NCBI GenBank assembly: GCA_966210515.1
Contig: CBIHLM010000036.1
Location: 1 to 42,647, forward strand
Direction of reading: 5' to 3'
DNA length: 42,647 nucleotides
From: Paradesertivirga sp966210515
GTDB lineage: Bacteria; Bacteroidota; Bacteroidia; Sphingobacteriales; Sphingobacteriaceae
A program made the position numbers and the translations under genes. This document shows positions 8,465 through 17,576 of this stretch, piece after piece; the stretch's first letter is position 1; the number at the start of each line of letters is the position of its first letter. A model generated the notes under the pieces. That model was given only the letters and a program-made list of their open reading frames with translations. It ran no database searches and was not told the DNA's origin.

Positions 8465-8872
8465 ATGGAACGTTTTACTCTGGATGAGAACATAAAGGTG
8501 TTTTGCGTACCCGCAAAATCCTTCCCGGAAGGTGTTTTAGAGGCACACCAAAAATTACATGGCATGGTTCCTTATTCTCAAAACAGAAGGTATTTCGGTA
8601 TATCACGCCCCGAAGACGGTAAAATCGCTTACAAGGCAGCTGCGGAAGAACTTATAGTCGGAGAATTAAAGCAGCACGGTTTGGACGAATTTAATATCGG
8701 CGCCGGTGAATACATCTGTATTGTTATAAAGGATTATATGCAAAACATCCCTGCGATTGGAGAAGCCTTCAATGAACTGACTTCGCAGCCCGACATAGCC
8801 CCGAACGGATATTGTATAGAATGGTATCTGTCGGATAAGGAAGTGAAGTGCATGGTTAAGTTAAAGGCCTGA
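8465..8872 (+). CDS. GyrI-like / effector-binding-domain protein
   Basis: A 135-residue soluble protein without signal or membrane segment. The layout fits a stand-alone GyrI-like small-molecule-binding domain, as found at the C-terminus of AraC-type regulators: a strand with VFCVPAKSFPEGV, a helix, AGEYICIVIKDYMQNIP, and the closing CIEWYLSD strand. No DNA-binding domain is attached. It ends in stacked stops (TGA TAA TAA) and faces the MATE gene. The fold call is tentative; the gene itself is convincing from its composition, start spacing and lack of overlap with other genes. Confidence 0.55.
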   Translation: MERFTLDENIKVFCVPAKSFPEGVLEAHQKLHGMVPYSQNRRYFGISRPEDGKIAYKAAAEELIVGELKQHGLDEFNIGAGEYICIVIKDYMQNIPAIGEAFNELTSQPDIAPNGYCIEWYLSDKEVKCMVKLKA

Positions 8873-9036
8873 TAATAAAAAAAACCGTTTCAAGAGGTCT
8901 ATCCTTTGGACTTAATACAGATTAAAATTGCAGTGAATGCACACGCTCTTCAACTTTTTTTAATATACTATTAACTTAACCAAACATAATTAACCATCAA
9001 AAATCCAACAAGTTATAATTTACAAAAAATCCGTTC

Positions 9037-10476
9037 CTACACTTTTACCGTTTTCCAGCTACCCCGGTAAAAGAGCCATAGCGTAAACAAGCCCACCGAC
9101 GTTTCAGAAAAAAACACGCCCCAGAAAACCCCCGTCTGCTGCCAGCCAAGTGTAATAGCCAGGTAATACGATAAGGGAATTTGTATGAGCCAGAAGAATA
9201 CGAGATTGATCTTAGTCGGAGTTTGAGTATCGCCTGCTCCGTTAAATGCCGATGTTGAAACCATCCACCAGCCGTAAACAAAATAAGAAAAAGAGAGAAT
9301 ACGCAACCATTCTGCACCAATGGCTATAACCCTCGCATCATCTGTAAAAATGCGCATCAGGTTTTGATTGAAGAAAAAATAGACTATCGAAACACCAACA
9401 AGAAATACCATATTATAAGTACCTGTTTTCCAAACAGCGGATTCGGCGCGATCCGGATTGCCTGCACCAAGATTTTGCCCGACCAGTGTTGCCGCCGCGT
9501 TCGAGAGTCCCCAGGCGGGCATCATGGTAAACATCATAATGCGTATGGCGATGGTAGAACCGGCAACTGCTTCGCTGCCTACTTCGGCGAGAATACGCAT
9601 TAGAAAAATCCAGGAGGTCATGGCGACAATCATCTGTCCGATACCGCCCAGCGAGGTTCGAAGAATATGAAGCATACCCTTTGCATCCCAATAAAGCTGC
9701 GACATTTTTGCCTGAATGTGTTTGCCTCCTTTAAACAACAGGTACAGCTGCGTCAATACTCCTGCTCCCCTGCCAATATTGGTCGCGATGGCCGCTCCTT
9801 CTATTCCGAGCGCGGGAATTGGTCCCCAGCCAAAAATAAGTAAGGGATCCAGAACGATATTTATTCCGTTAGCGATCCAGAGAATTCGCATGGCTATGGC
9901 CGCGTCGCCCGCTCCGCGAAAGACGGCATTAATAACGAATAAAAGCATTATCACTACGTTTCCGCCCAGCATCCATTGTGTATAACGATAGCCGTGATCT
10001 ATTGACCATTGATCAGCTCCCATTAAGCCCAGCAGGTCTTTGGCGAAGAAGATTCCGGCGAAAGCAAACGGTATCGATGCAAGCAGCGCTAAAAATATGG
10101 ACTGTATTGCTGACGAACCTGCATCTTCTTTATTTTTTTCGCCAATTCTGCGGGCAATGATAGCCGTCACAGCCATTGCCAATCCCATGGCAATGGAATA
10201 CAGCAGGAACAAATATGTTTCGGTAAGACCTACCGTAGCTACCGCCGAGGCTCCAAGTTTGCCGACAAAATAGATATCCACTACAGCAAAAGTTGATTCC
10301 ATTACAAGCTCCAATATCATGGGTACGGCCAACAGGAAAATGGCCTTTTTCATGGGAATTGAAGTGTAATCTGCCTCAGTGCCCCGGATGGCATTCTTTA
10401 ATTCTTGCCAAACAGAGGTTTTTGAGTTAGTGATAGTCTGCACTGTCGTTGCGTCGGTGTTCTCGATGTCCTTCAT
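9037..10476 (-). CDS. MATE-family multidrug/metabolite efflux protein
   Basis: A 479-residue inner-membrane transporter with about twelve helices in two similar halves. Family signatures are the early PMILELVMESTFAVVDIYFVG segment (start of the first half), GLTETYLFLLYSIAMGLAMA, FRGAGDAAIAM, and in the second half NAAATLVGQNLGAG and FNGAGDTQTPT. MATE proteins exchange Na+ or H+ for cationic drugs or metabolites. About 35 cytosolic residues precede helix 1 (MKDIENTDAT). A -7 box at 10549-10556 gives a plausible leader of about 68 nt. It converges with the GyrI-like gene. Confidence 0.93.
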   Translation of the reverse strand: MKDIENTDATTVQTITNSKTSVWQELKNAIRGTEADYTSIPMKKAIFLLAVPMILELVMESTFAVVDIYFVGKLGASAVATVGLTETYLFLLYSIAMGLAMAVTAIIARRIGEKNKEDAGSSAIQSIFLALLASIPFAFAGIFFAKDLLGLMGADQWSIDHGYRYTQWMLGGNVVIMLLFVINAVFRGAGDAAIAMRILWIANGINIVLDPLLIFGWGPIPALGIEGAAIATNIGRGAGVLTQLYLLFKGGKHIQAKMSQLYWDAKGMLHILRTSLGGIGQMIVAMTSWIFLMRILAEVGSEAVAGSTIAIRIMMFTMMPAWGLSNAAATLVGQNLGAGNPDRAESAVWKTGTYNMVFLVGVSIVYFFFNQNLMRIFTDDARVIAIGAEWLRILSFSYFVYGWWMVSTSAFNGAGDTQTPTKINLVFFWLIQIPLSYYLAITLGWQQTGVFWGVFFSETSVGLFTLWLFYRGSWKTVKV

Positions 10477-10548
10477 GAAGGTTAATATTTTTCAGTTCGC
10501 AGGTAGATTTAAATTAGGCAATATTTTTATCAATGTTTAATCTTTAGA

Positions 10549-10556
10549 CAAAAATA
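10549..10556 (-). promoter_or_regulatory. Possible -7 box for the MATE gene
   Basis: On the minus strand this is TATTTTTG, an exact TAnnTTTG match, about 73 bp upstream of the MATE start codon. No good TTG -33 element is visible, so confidence is limited. Confidence 0.4.
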
Positions 10557-10699
10557 GGGAACTGTGGTTTGTTGCATAGGTGGGTATTTTGACAAAAGCA
10601 GGGTGCTTTGCGACACGATTAAAAGGCGGCTTAGACGAGCAGGACGTATATTTATTTCAGGCAGGCGCCTGTAGGTCTTTGCCTAAAAATCCCCAAGCA

Positions 10700-10921
10700 T
10701 CATTCTTTTACTCCCCGCTTGTAGATAATCAAGCCATTTAGAAAATTTCGAAGTATTTGATCTCCGCAGGGTTTAAAGTTGGGATGATCTTCCTTCCGAA
10801 AAATAGCGCCTAACTCAGTCTTGCTTATTCGGAAATCTACCAGGCTTAACACTTTGATTATGTCGTCATCTGTGAATTTTAAAGCTACCCGAAGCTTTTT
10901 CATGATATCGTTATTGCTCAT
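10700..10921 (-). CDS. DUF1456 (YehS-like) protein, single repeat
   Basis: A 73-residue protein matching one repeat of DUF1456: NNDIMKKLRVALKFTDDDII, then RISKTELGAIFRKEDHPNF, then CGDQILRNFLNGLIIYKRG. The E. coli relative YehS has two such repeats, about 150 residues; here a stop follows the first and no second repeat is evident just downstream. Function is unknown in the family. ATG start; it stands alone, head-to-head with the universal stress gene. It may be a natural short form or the remnant of a two-repeat gene. Confidence 0.72.
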   Translation of the reverse strand: MSNNDIMKKLRVALKFTDDDIIKVLSLVDFRISKTELGAIFRKEDHPNFKPCGDQILRNFLNGLIIYKRGVKE

Positions 10922-11250
10922 TTCTTTTATTTGTAGTATACAGGTGCTTAAATTTTTACAAAAATTATCGAAAAATGTTCGTGATGCGAATCAACTATAG
11001 CGTAGCGAAACGAAAAACGGAATAATTGTAACGTCTTAAAGGCATTTTATCGTTTTAATCTTACTTCAGTACCGCAAAATATCCTCATTCTTATTTAAAT
11101 AGACTAAGACAGAGACAATAATCTAATATTATCGGCGTATTAATATATTAGTCCTAAGCCTTCTGCAGTGTTGATCCTAAAAACATTTAACACCATAATA
11201 AAATGGAGTTATGTTGCGGCTGATTTGATATTTAACGTTAATCGAAAGTA
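10922..11250. other. AT-rich intergenic region between divergent genes
   Basis: About 330 bp between the start of the DUF1456 gene and the start of the stress-protein gene. It must hold both promoters, but no box matches TAnnTTTG well on either strand. No ORF, tRNA or convincing hairpin was seen. Confidence 0.5.
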
Positions 11251-12087
11251 ATGACAAGACCGTTAAAAAACATCTTTGTACCAGTAAACTTTTCTGATTC
11301 AGCCGACAGCGCCATTTATGCTGCAGTTGCTATGTGCAAAAGACATAACGCTACCTTGCATTTACTGCATATTCAAAAAGAGAGAATGTTTCTTTATCCG
11401 CCGGTTAGAAAGCCCTGGACATGGCTTGACGTGTTGAAAAGTAAGGTGGATAAAGCCGGTCAACTCGAAAAACAAGCCAAACAGATTCAGGAGGAAAGCA
11501 ATATCACCTGCTTTTTTCACACAGATTCTGGCACCTTTCATGAAGTGCTAGCTACCAAAACAAAAGATTTTTACTGCGATTTGATTATACTTCAGAAAAG
11601 CTCAGACATGAAACCGTTCTCGTTAAGCAATCATAATGCTTACAATATTCTGAAACACGTTTCATGTTCAGTTCTGATTATACCTTCTGGCCGATGGTCA
11701 TTAAATTTTAAAAACATCTTCTTCCCTGTCAGGCCAATTCAATCTGGTCTGCAAAAGCTTGAAGTAGCCTTGCCCATTATAGAAAAGAATCAGGCAAAGG
11801 TCTCTTTGTTCGGAGCATTGAAAAATTTGTCCGAAATGAGTACTGCCAGCAAATTCATTCAGCAGCTCGACAAGTTACTATCTAAAGACAAGATTAAAGT
11901 TGAAACTGAAATTAACACAAGTGATAACGTAGCCAAAGAGGTAGTTAAACGGGCAATAGAAAAGGATTCCGACTTAATTATTATTTCTACAACTATACAA
12001 CAGAGCTTCGCGGCCTTATTCAGCAGCAGCTATACCGAGCGGGTTATCAATAGATCTCCTATCCCGGTATTAAGTGTGAAAATCTGA
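11251..12087 (+). CDS. Tandem universal stress protein (UspA-type, two domains)
   Basis: A 278-residue cytosolic protein with two UspA-like Rossmann domains. Domain 1 (about 1-145) starts with KNIFVPVNFSDSADSAIYAA and ends in CSVLIIPSG. Domain 2 (about 150-278) ends in NRSPIPVLSVKI. The ATP-binding loop of nucleotide-binding Usp proteins (G-2x-G-9x-G-S/T) is not preserved in either domain: the first has KSSDMKPFSLSNHNAY, the second TTIQQSFAALFSSSY. It is therefore more like the non-ATP-binding UspA class, though a different ligand is possible. Monocistronic. Confidence 0.88.
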   Translation: MTRPLKNIFVPVNFSDSADSAIYAAVAMCKRHNATLHLLHIQKERMFLYPPVRKPWTWLDVLKSKVDKAGQLEKQAKQIQEESNITCFFHTDSGTFHEVLATKTKDFYCDLIILQKSSDMKPFSLSNHNAYNILKHVSCSVLIIPSGRWSLNFKNIFFPVRPIQSGLQKLEVALPIIEKNQAKVSLFGALKNLSEMSTASKFIQQLDKLLSKDKIKVETEINTSDNVAKEVVKRAIEKDSDLIIISTTIQQSFAALFSSSYTERVINRSPIPVLSVKI

Positions 12088-12333
12088 ATGCGGGCCTACA
12101 GCCTATCCTGACATTCGAACAGGAAAATGCTTTGAGGCATTGATATCGCATTTATTAAAACTATTTATCCCAACACTCCTCCCGAATCTCCGCAGGTTTA
12201 CCCAAGACTTGTAAGCGTTAAATGATTATCATAAAAAAACAAATTGATAATTTTAAAAACATAAACGCAAACTTCCCGTATCACATCCTTTTATTGTTTT
12301 CACGAAAAGACATATCTTCACCCGATCATTAAA

Positions 12334-14019
12334 ATGAAGAAATATTTAGTATATATTTTTCTTGTTTGCTCCGTTGATGCCTTTGCCGGCATTGAAAGAA
12401 TTCCTCCGGGTTCGTTCATTATAAACTTAGGCATATCCCCACAAACCAAAGAAAATGGACTTAAACCATACGGGTTAGTATACGATCTCTTGCAAAACTT
12501 CAATGTGCCTGTAAAATGGGTTATCAATTCTTCTAAAAGTAAAGATGGAGATGACTTTATATACAACAACACGTCTTACAAGTCAGGCTCATTTATTATT
12601 CTGGCCCAATACCGGACAGCCGAAGTAACAGAGGCCATTAACTCCTGGAAAGCAAAGGGTGTGATAGGTGAAGATACGAACAGCGAAATATCGGTAGATG
12701 TTTATGCAACATTAACCTATGCTCCAAAATGGACTATTGATAGATCTACCGGCAACTTAGTTACTCCTTTTTTCGAAAACGCAGAGATTCCGGCGTCTGC
12801 CCATGGCGGAGCTTCCAGAACATCATGGAAAACACCTTCCGAACTCACAGAATGCGACGATATTTTTATTCTGCCACATGCCGATCCCTCATGGGCGACC
12901 CATCAAAATCTTTTGTCATGGAATAAGGATTTTAAAGGAGCAATTTGGTCTGGCTGTCACGCTGTAAGTGTCATGGAAAATATCGTGAGCCCAGACGGCT
13001 TAAGCAGCATGAATTTTCTTACAAAAACGGGTATGGTTAATTATAGCAGCCATGTTAATGGAAATGTCCCGTTTGTGTATAATTATCCGACAGATCCTGT
13101 TATGCAGTTCGTTAATAAGATGGACGATGCTACTGTAAATGGGTCAGAAGCAATCTATTTACCTAAATCAGGTGGCGGATGGAGACCTGGTGTAAAACTA
13201 AGCATTACAGATCCCCAACATACTCAGGTACCGTCACTTTCGCCGGGAGCGGCAGCTGTACTGGCATATGGCTATGGCTTTGACGACCCAAACCGTGGAC
13301 TCGTAATGTACCAGGGAGGACACTATCACAATGGTGGTTTTGGAGGAGGATTTAGTGGGACCCCCTTTAACTCAGATCATGTTGCTTTGCAAAGAGCATT
13401 TTTTAACTTTTCGTTTATGGCGGTGGTCGACAGGCAATCACGAACAATCTCGCCTCAGATCTCCGCATCACGTTCCATGTTGCCCGGTGTAACTTATCCT
13501 ATAAGCTTCAGTGTTCCTAATGATATTAACCTTTCTGATTACGAAATACAATGGACAGCATCGGCCGGAACTATTGCTACCGGGTCGGATCCTAAAAGCG
13601 TCAACTATACTCCTTCCCTTGATGCGAGCATAAAGATTGCCTTGATTACATTAGTTTTGAAGGATGCATGCGGACGGGAATTTTTCACGACAACAAACAT
13701 CCGTATATCCGATGGCGATGATGAAGTTGTAGCCGCGAGGCTAATCTCTGCGAATTCTGATGGAAAAGGCCACGATTTTCTTTATATCAAAAACATTGAC
13801 AAATATCCTGATAATGAAATACAGATTTTTAATCGCTGGGGAATTAAGGTTTATGAAATGAAGAATTACAATAATGATATTCGCTCATTTAAAGGATCAG
13901 GTAATCGGAAAGAAATATCTGAGGAGTTAATTGAAGGGGTATATTATTATGTTTTAAAGTATAAGAACGACATGAATGAGGAAATACGTTTAAAAGATTA
14001 TTTTATAATTAAAAGGTAG
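12334..14019 (+). CDS. Type IX secretion type-B cargo with a glutamine-amidotransferase-like domain
   Basis: A 561-residue secreted protein. A signal peptide (1-18, ending DAFAG) is followed by a large globular domain (about 20-365), a beta-rich segment (about 370-460), and a C-terminal type-B T9SS sorting domain (about 470-561) with YPDNEIQIFNRWGIKVYE, a GVYYYVLKY strand and a closing DYFIIKR. In the globular domain a strand-turn GAIWSGCHAVS places Cys208 like a nucleophile elbow, and MYQGGHYHNGG supplies His330/His332. This recalls class I glutamine-amidotransferase folds, but activity is only inferred. The gene abuts the PorP/SprF gene with no spacer, so they are co-transcribed. The sorting domain is firm; the N-terminal function is unknown. 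Confidence 0.83.
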   Translation: MKKYLVYIFLVCSVDAFAGIERIPPGSFIINLGISPQTKENGLKPYGLVYDLLQNFNVPVKWVINSSKSKDGDDFIYNNTSYKSGSFIILAQYRTAEVTEAINSWKAKGVIGEDTNSEISVDVYATLTYAPKWTIDRSTGNLVTPFFENAEIPASAHGGASRTSWKTPSELTECDDIFILPHADPSWATHQNLLSWNKDFKGAIWSGCHAVSVMENIVSPDGLSSMNFLTKTGMVNYSSHVNGNVPFVYNYPTDPVMQFVNKMDDATVNGSEAIYLPKSGGGWRPGVKLSITDPQHTQVPSLSPGAAAVLAYGYGFDDPNRGLVMYQGGHYHNGGFGGGFSGTPFNSDHVALQRAFFNFSFMAVVDRQSRTISPQISASRSMLPGVTYPISFSVPNDINLSDYEIQWTASAGTIATGSDPKSVNYTPSLDASIKIALITLVLKDACGREFFTTTNIRISDGDDEVVAARLISANSDGKGHDFLYIKNIDKYPDNEIQIFNRWGIKVYEMKNYNNDIRSFKGSGNRKEISEELIEGVYYYVLKYKNDMNEEIRLKDYFIIKR

Positions 14020-14910
14020 ATGAGATACTTGTTTTTTATTTACCTGCAAATCATTGCTTTGAATGTTTGCGCGCAGCAAAAAGCGATGTTTTCTCAATAC
14101 ATGTTTAATCCGGTACTTATTAATCCGGCTTATCCGGCAGTAGACGAATCTCTAAATATTACCACTGTTGTGAGGCAGCAATGGCTCGGTTTCAATGGTT
14201 CTCCTGATACGCAAACACTTTCCGCACATTCCCCCCTGGGCCGCTCGAACACCTTTGTTGGTATTACAGCCTTCAGAGATCAGATTGGAGAGGCATTAAC
14301 GGAAACCGGCGGATTTTTCACGCTTGCCCAACGAATTAAATTGAGTAGCAAAACATATTTATCACTAGGATTTAACGGTGGGCTATCGCAATATGCGGAA
14401 GCTTATAGCGGCATTGGGAGCTCTGTTGATTTAAATGATGATCCATTGTTTATGGACAGGAATGATTTGCGCATCAATTTCGGTGCAGGTCTTATGCTTT
14501 TTTCCGACAAGTTCTATGCGGGTTTATCCTCTCCTTTTTTATACACTGTAGATCATAACAAAACACATGCTCCTTTTTTGATGCTACAAGGTGGCTACAT
14601 TATCAATTGGGGAAATAATTTTTTAGTGAAACCCAATATACTTGGAAAATATGTCTCGGGTTCCCCTTTCCAACTTGACTATAATCTAAACTTTTTAATT
14701 AACGAAACATTAGGTTTAGGCGTATCATACAGATCCATGGATTCTGTGGATCTCCTGGCCGAAATCTATCTCACAAGAAAACTATGTTTAGGCTACGCCT
14801 ATGACTATAGTATCAATAAATTAGCCGGTACACATAGCGGCTCTCATGAGCTTATGCTCAATCTGCGGCTCCCGATTAAAGACCGGGGATTTGTTGGGTG
14901 CTATTTTTAG
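14020..14910 (+). CDS. PorP/SprF-family outer-membrane protein (T9SS partner)
   Basis: A 296-residue protein with signal peptide (1-18, LNVCAQQ) and the PorP/SprF opening QYMFNPVLINPAYPA, followed by RQQWLGFNGSPDTQTLSAH, both family hallmarks. The remainder is an amphipathic beta-strand barrel. PorP/SprF proteins sit in the outer membrane and help secrete or retain type-B T9SS proteins; many such cargo genes are next to one. Here its ATG follows the cargo's stop codon directly, which supports a dedicated cargo-partner pair. No core T9SS genes lie in the window. Confidence 0.9.
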   Translation: MRYLFFIYLQIIALNVCAQQKAMFSQYMFNPVLINPAYPAVDESLNITTVVRQQWLGFNGSPDTQTLSAHSPLGRSNTFVGITAFRDQIGEALTETGGFFTLAQRIKLSSKTYLSLGFNGGLSQYAEAYSGIGSSVDLNDDPLFMDRNDLRINFGAGLMLFSDKFYAGLSSPFLYTVDHNKTHAPFLMLQGGYIINWGNNFLVKPNILGKYVSGSPFQLDYNLNFLINETLGLGVSYRSMDSVDLLAEIYLTRKLCLGYAYDYSINKLAGTHSGSHELMLNLRLPIKDRGFVGCYF

Positions 14911-14999
14911 TCATTTAGCCATAATACGAGTAAAACTAAGCAAGGTTTTTTTTCGGTTTCCATACAAAATCTCTTATATGGATTAAATCCCACCACCCT

Positions 15000-15028
15000 T
15001 TGTTTGGATTTAAAAAAATATATCTTTA
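15000..15028 (+). promoter_or_regulatory. Promoter of the NfeD-flotillin operon
   Basis: TTG at 15000-15002, an 18-bp spacer, then TATCTTTA at 15021-15028 (one mismatch to TAnnTTTG). Transcription would begin at about 15033, on or next to the ATG, suggesting a leaderless message. The same TTG opens the longest frame and could be mis-taken as the start codon. Confidence 0.5.
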
Positions 15029-15032
15029 CTCA

Positions 15033-15599
15033 ATGGAAATATTTGAAAGTTTAAGCCCATTACTCAAAACCTTTTGGTTTATAGCTATTCCCACAAGTTT
15101 AATTTTTATCATTCAAACGATAATGACTTTTATTGGAGTTGATTCTGCAGATGGACTTGAAGCAGACTTTGATAGCAACTTCGATGGAGCAGATGCACCA
15201 TTTCAACTCTTTTCATTAAGAAACCTCATTAACTTTTTACTGGGGTTTAGCTGGACGGGCATTTCCTTCTATACTACAATTCCGAATGCTCCAATTTTGG
15301 TATTTATTTCCTTTGCGGTCGGAGTTTTATTTCTATACCTCTTTTTTCTTATTATTAAACAAGTTCAAAAGCTAGCTGAAGACAACACCTTCAAACTTGC
15401 TAATGTATTGGATAAAACTGCTGAGGTTTATTTAAGGATACCTGAGAAAAAGCAAGGAAAAGGAAAAATAATTGTTAGCGTGAATGGTTCGTACCATGAA
15501 CTGGACGCTATGACAGAGAACGAAAAAATCGAGTCAGGATCTGTGGTTAAAATCGTCAGAATCGACAACCAAAACACCCTCATCGTAGAAACAATCTAA
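15033..15599 (+). CDS. NfeD-like membrane protein
   Basis: A 188-residue inner-membrane protein, here started at MEIFESLSPLL because the 33 bp upstream appear to be promoter. Hydrophobic helices lie near residues 12-35, 62-80 and 88-112. A short linker precedes a C-terminal beta-barrel (OB-fold-like) domain with GKIIVSVNGSYHELDAMTEN and a closing SGSVVKIVRIDNQNTLIVE. That is the layout of NfeD-family partners of flotillin (YuaF/YqiJ type). The flotillin gene starts 14 bp downstream, the classic pairing. Its role is probably to help organise flotillin membrane domains. Confidence 0.85.
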   Translation: MEIFESLSPLLKTFWFIAIPTSLIFIIQTIMTFIGVDSADGLEADFDSNFDGADAPFQLFSLRNLINFLLGFSWTGISFYTTIPNAPILVFISFAVGVLFLYLFFLIIKQVQKLAEDNTFKLANVLDKTAEVYLRIPEKKQGKGKIIVSVNGSYHELDAMTENEKIESGSVVKIVRIDNQNTLIVETI

Positions 15600-15613
15600 A
15601 TCTTATACTATAC

Positions 15614-17140
15614 ATGTCACCTATTATTATTATCGTAGTTGCGGCCATTGTTATTTTTGTAACTATAACCGCTTTAATTTCCAGGTACAAAAGATGTCCT
15701 TCGGATAAAATATTGGTCATTTATGGCCGGACCGGGGGCACATCTGCGAAATGTGTACACGGCGGAGGCGCATTTATCTGGCCTGTTATTCAGGATTATG
15801 CTTTTTTAGATCTGAAGCCATTGTCTATTGAAGCAAATTTAACCAACGCACTAAGTCGCCAAAACATCCGGGTGGATGTTCCATGCCGTTTTACTATCGC
15901 TATCTCAACTGAAACCGACAGTATGAATACTGCAGCTGAACGGTTATTAGGCTTGTCGTCTGAGCAAATTCAGGAACTGGCAAAAGATATTCTATTTGGA
16001 CAATTACGTTTAGTGATTGCCACGATGACCATTGAAGAAATCAACTCAGACCGGGATAAGTTTTTAGATAATATCTCTAAGAACGTCGATAGCGAGTTAA
16101 AAAAAATCGGCTTAAAGCTTATCAATGTAAACGTAACCGATATAAAAGATGAATCGGGATATATCGAAGCATTGGGTAAAGAAGCAGCTGCGAAAGCTAT
16201 CAACGAAGCAAAAATTAGCGTAGCTGAACAGGAAAAGATTGGTGAAACAGGAAAAGCATTAGCAGATAGAGAGAAGGACACCCAAATTGCTGAAACTCAC
16301 AGAGACCGGGATGTTAAGATTGCCATAACTCAAAAAGATAAAGAAATAAGTATTGCATCGGCGACAAAGGATACGGCTATTGGCAAGGCAGAAGCAGAGC
16401 GAGATACCAGGGTTAAAACATCTGAAGCAAATGCTATTGCCATAACGGGAGAAAATGAAGCTAAAATTGCCATTGCAAATTCGGAGGCATTGCGAAGGGA
16501 AAAAGAAGCAGAATCGTTACGTATCGCAATAACTGCCGAAAAAGTACAACAAGCTAAAGCATTGGAAGAGGCCTATGTTGCCGAGCAACGAGCAGAGCTT
16601 GCCCGTTCTGAAAGGGAGCGTTCTACCCAAATTGCAAACATTGTAATTCCGGCCGAAATAGCTAAGCAACGTGCTATCATTGAGGCTCAGGCCGAAGCAG
16701 AAACGATAAGAGAAAACGCCAAGGGTGAAGCCGACGCGATCTTCGCAAAAATGGAAGCTGAAGCAAAAGGCTTATTCGAAATTTTAACCAAACAGGCCGA
16801 AGGATATAAAGAAGTTGTTGCTGCCGCTGGCGGAGATCCCACCAAAGCCTTCCAGTTGTTATTAATTGAAAAATTACCGGAGCTTGTTAGGACACAGGTT
16901 GAAGCTGTTAAAAATATTAAGATTGATAAGATTACTGTTTGGGACTCTGGTAATGGACAAGCAGATGGAAATGGAAATTCATCAACAGCCAACTTTGTTT
17001 CCGGAATGATGAAGACGGTTCCACCCTTGAATGATTTATTTAATATGGCGGGACTGAATCTGCCAACTTATTTGAAGGGTGCCGACAAGTTTGATGGTGC
17101 AGTATCTAAACCCACAGAAGAGGATAAAAAAGCAGACTAG
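15614..17140 (+). CDS. Flotillin-family SPFH protein
   Basis: A 508-residue protein. An N-terminal membrane anchor (about 2-22, IIIIVVAAIVIFVTITALI) is followed by an SPFH/band-7 domain (about 28-190, with CVHGGGAFIWPVIQDY and DILFGQLRLVIATMTIEEI), and a long Ala/Glu/Lys coiled coil (about 195-390). The C-terminal flotillin region includes DPTKAFQLLLIEKLPELV and a Gly/Asn-rich stretch before MMKTVPPLNDLF. Flotillins oligomerise into membrane microdomain scaffolds. It is the second gene of the NfeD-flotillin operon and ends at a strong rho-independent terminator. The repeated VKIAITQKDKEISIA-like segments look like real coiled-coil periodicity. Confidence 0.93.
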   Translation: MSPIIIIVVAAIVIFVTITALISRYKRCPSDKILVIYGRTGGTSAKCVHGGGAFIWPVIQDYAFLDLKPLSIEANLTNALSRQNIRVDVPCRFTIAISTETDSMNTAAERLLGLSSEQIQELAKDILFGQLRLVIATMTIEEINSDRDKFLDNISKNVDSELKKIGLKLINVNVTDIKDESGYIEALGKEAAAKAINEAKISVAEQEKIGETGKALADREKDTQIAETHRDRDVKIAITQKDKEISIASATKDTAIGKAEAERDTRVKTSEANAIAITGENEAKIAIANSEALRREKEAESLRIAITAEKVQQAKALEEAYVAEQRAELARSERERSTQIANIVIPAEIAKQRAIIEAQAEAETIRENAKGEADAIFAKMEAEAKGLFEILTKQAEGYKEVVAAAGGDPTKAFQLLLIEKLPELVRTQVEAVKNIKIDKITVWDSGNGQADGNGNSSTANFVSGMMKTVPPLNDLFNMAGLNLPTYLKGADKFDGAVSKPTEEDKKAD

Positions 17141-17152
17141 TCTTTGCTCTTT

Positions 17153-17186
17153 ACCACGCAAGCTGAAACAACTTGCGTGGTTTTTT
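17153..17186 (+). terminator. Rho-independent terminator of the NfeD-flotillin operon
   Basis: A perfect 10-bp stem ACCACGCAAG/CTTGCGTGGT (17153-17162 with 17172-17181), 9-nt loop, then a run of T to 17186. It begins 13 bp after the flotillin stop codon. Confidence 0.9.
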
Positions 17187-17576
17187 CAAACTCATTATTT
17201 ATTCAGTCTACTTATTTCCTTTACTGAGAAAGATACGCCAAAAGAAAGGCAACCTTAATAGTAGATTATTTTCACGCAATCGGCTAGCCTGCATCTATAA
17301 CTTTCTTGATCCTTCTATTGAAATTCAAACACACCGGCATAGCCATACTTTAATGAAAGTGAATAGTTGTTGCTCTGCCGCACGCGAAATACGCCGCGCA
17401 ATAACAATCTTGCAGATACCTGCTGTCAGCAAAAAAGCGTTTGTCGTTGACCGACAATAGTAAAAAATCAAATCAATTCAGATATCAGATTGACGCTGAT
17501 CATCTGAACAAACCAAAAAAATTTCTAATATAAAAATCTTACTTAGAATTAATTACACAAAACATATGAAGTATTA
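17187..17576. other. Gene-poor intergenic stretch
   Basis: Nothing convincing. A plus-strand frame at 17173-17460 opens inside the terminator and has no protein-like pattern. No tRNA or repeat was recognised. Confidence 0.5.

Noticed and set aside
9364..10273. Several long plus-strand frames
   Set aside because: They are antisense to the MATE gene, a common effect in hydrophobic-protein genes; none has a family pattern.
10662..10671. CAGGCGCCTG palindrome downstream of the DUF1456 gene
   Set aside because: Ten bases only, no repeat elsewhere noticed, no T-tract.
17173..17460. A 95-codon plus-strand frame after flotillin
   Set aside because: It opens inside the rho-independent terminator and its composition does not look like a protein.
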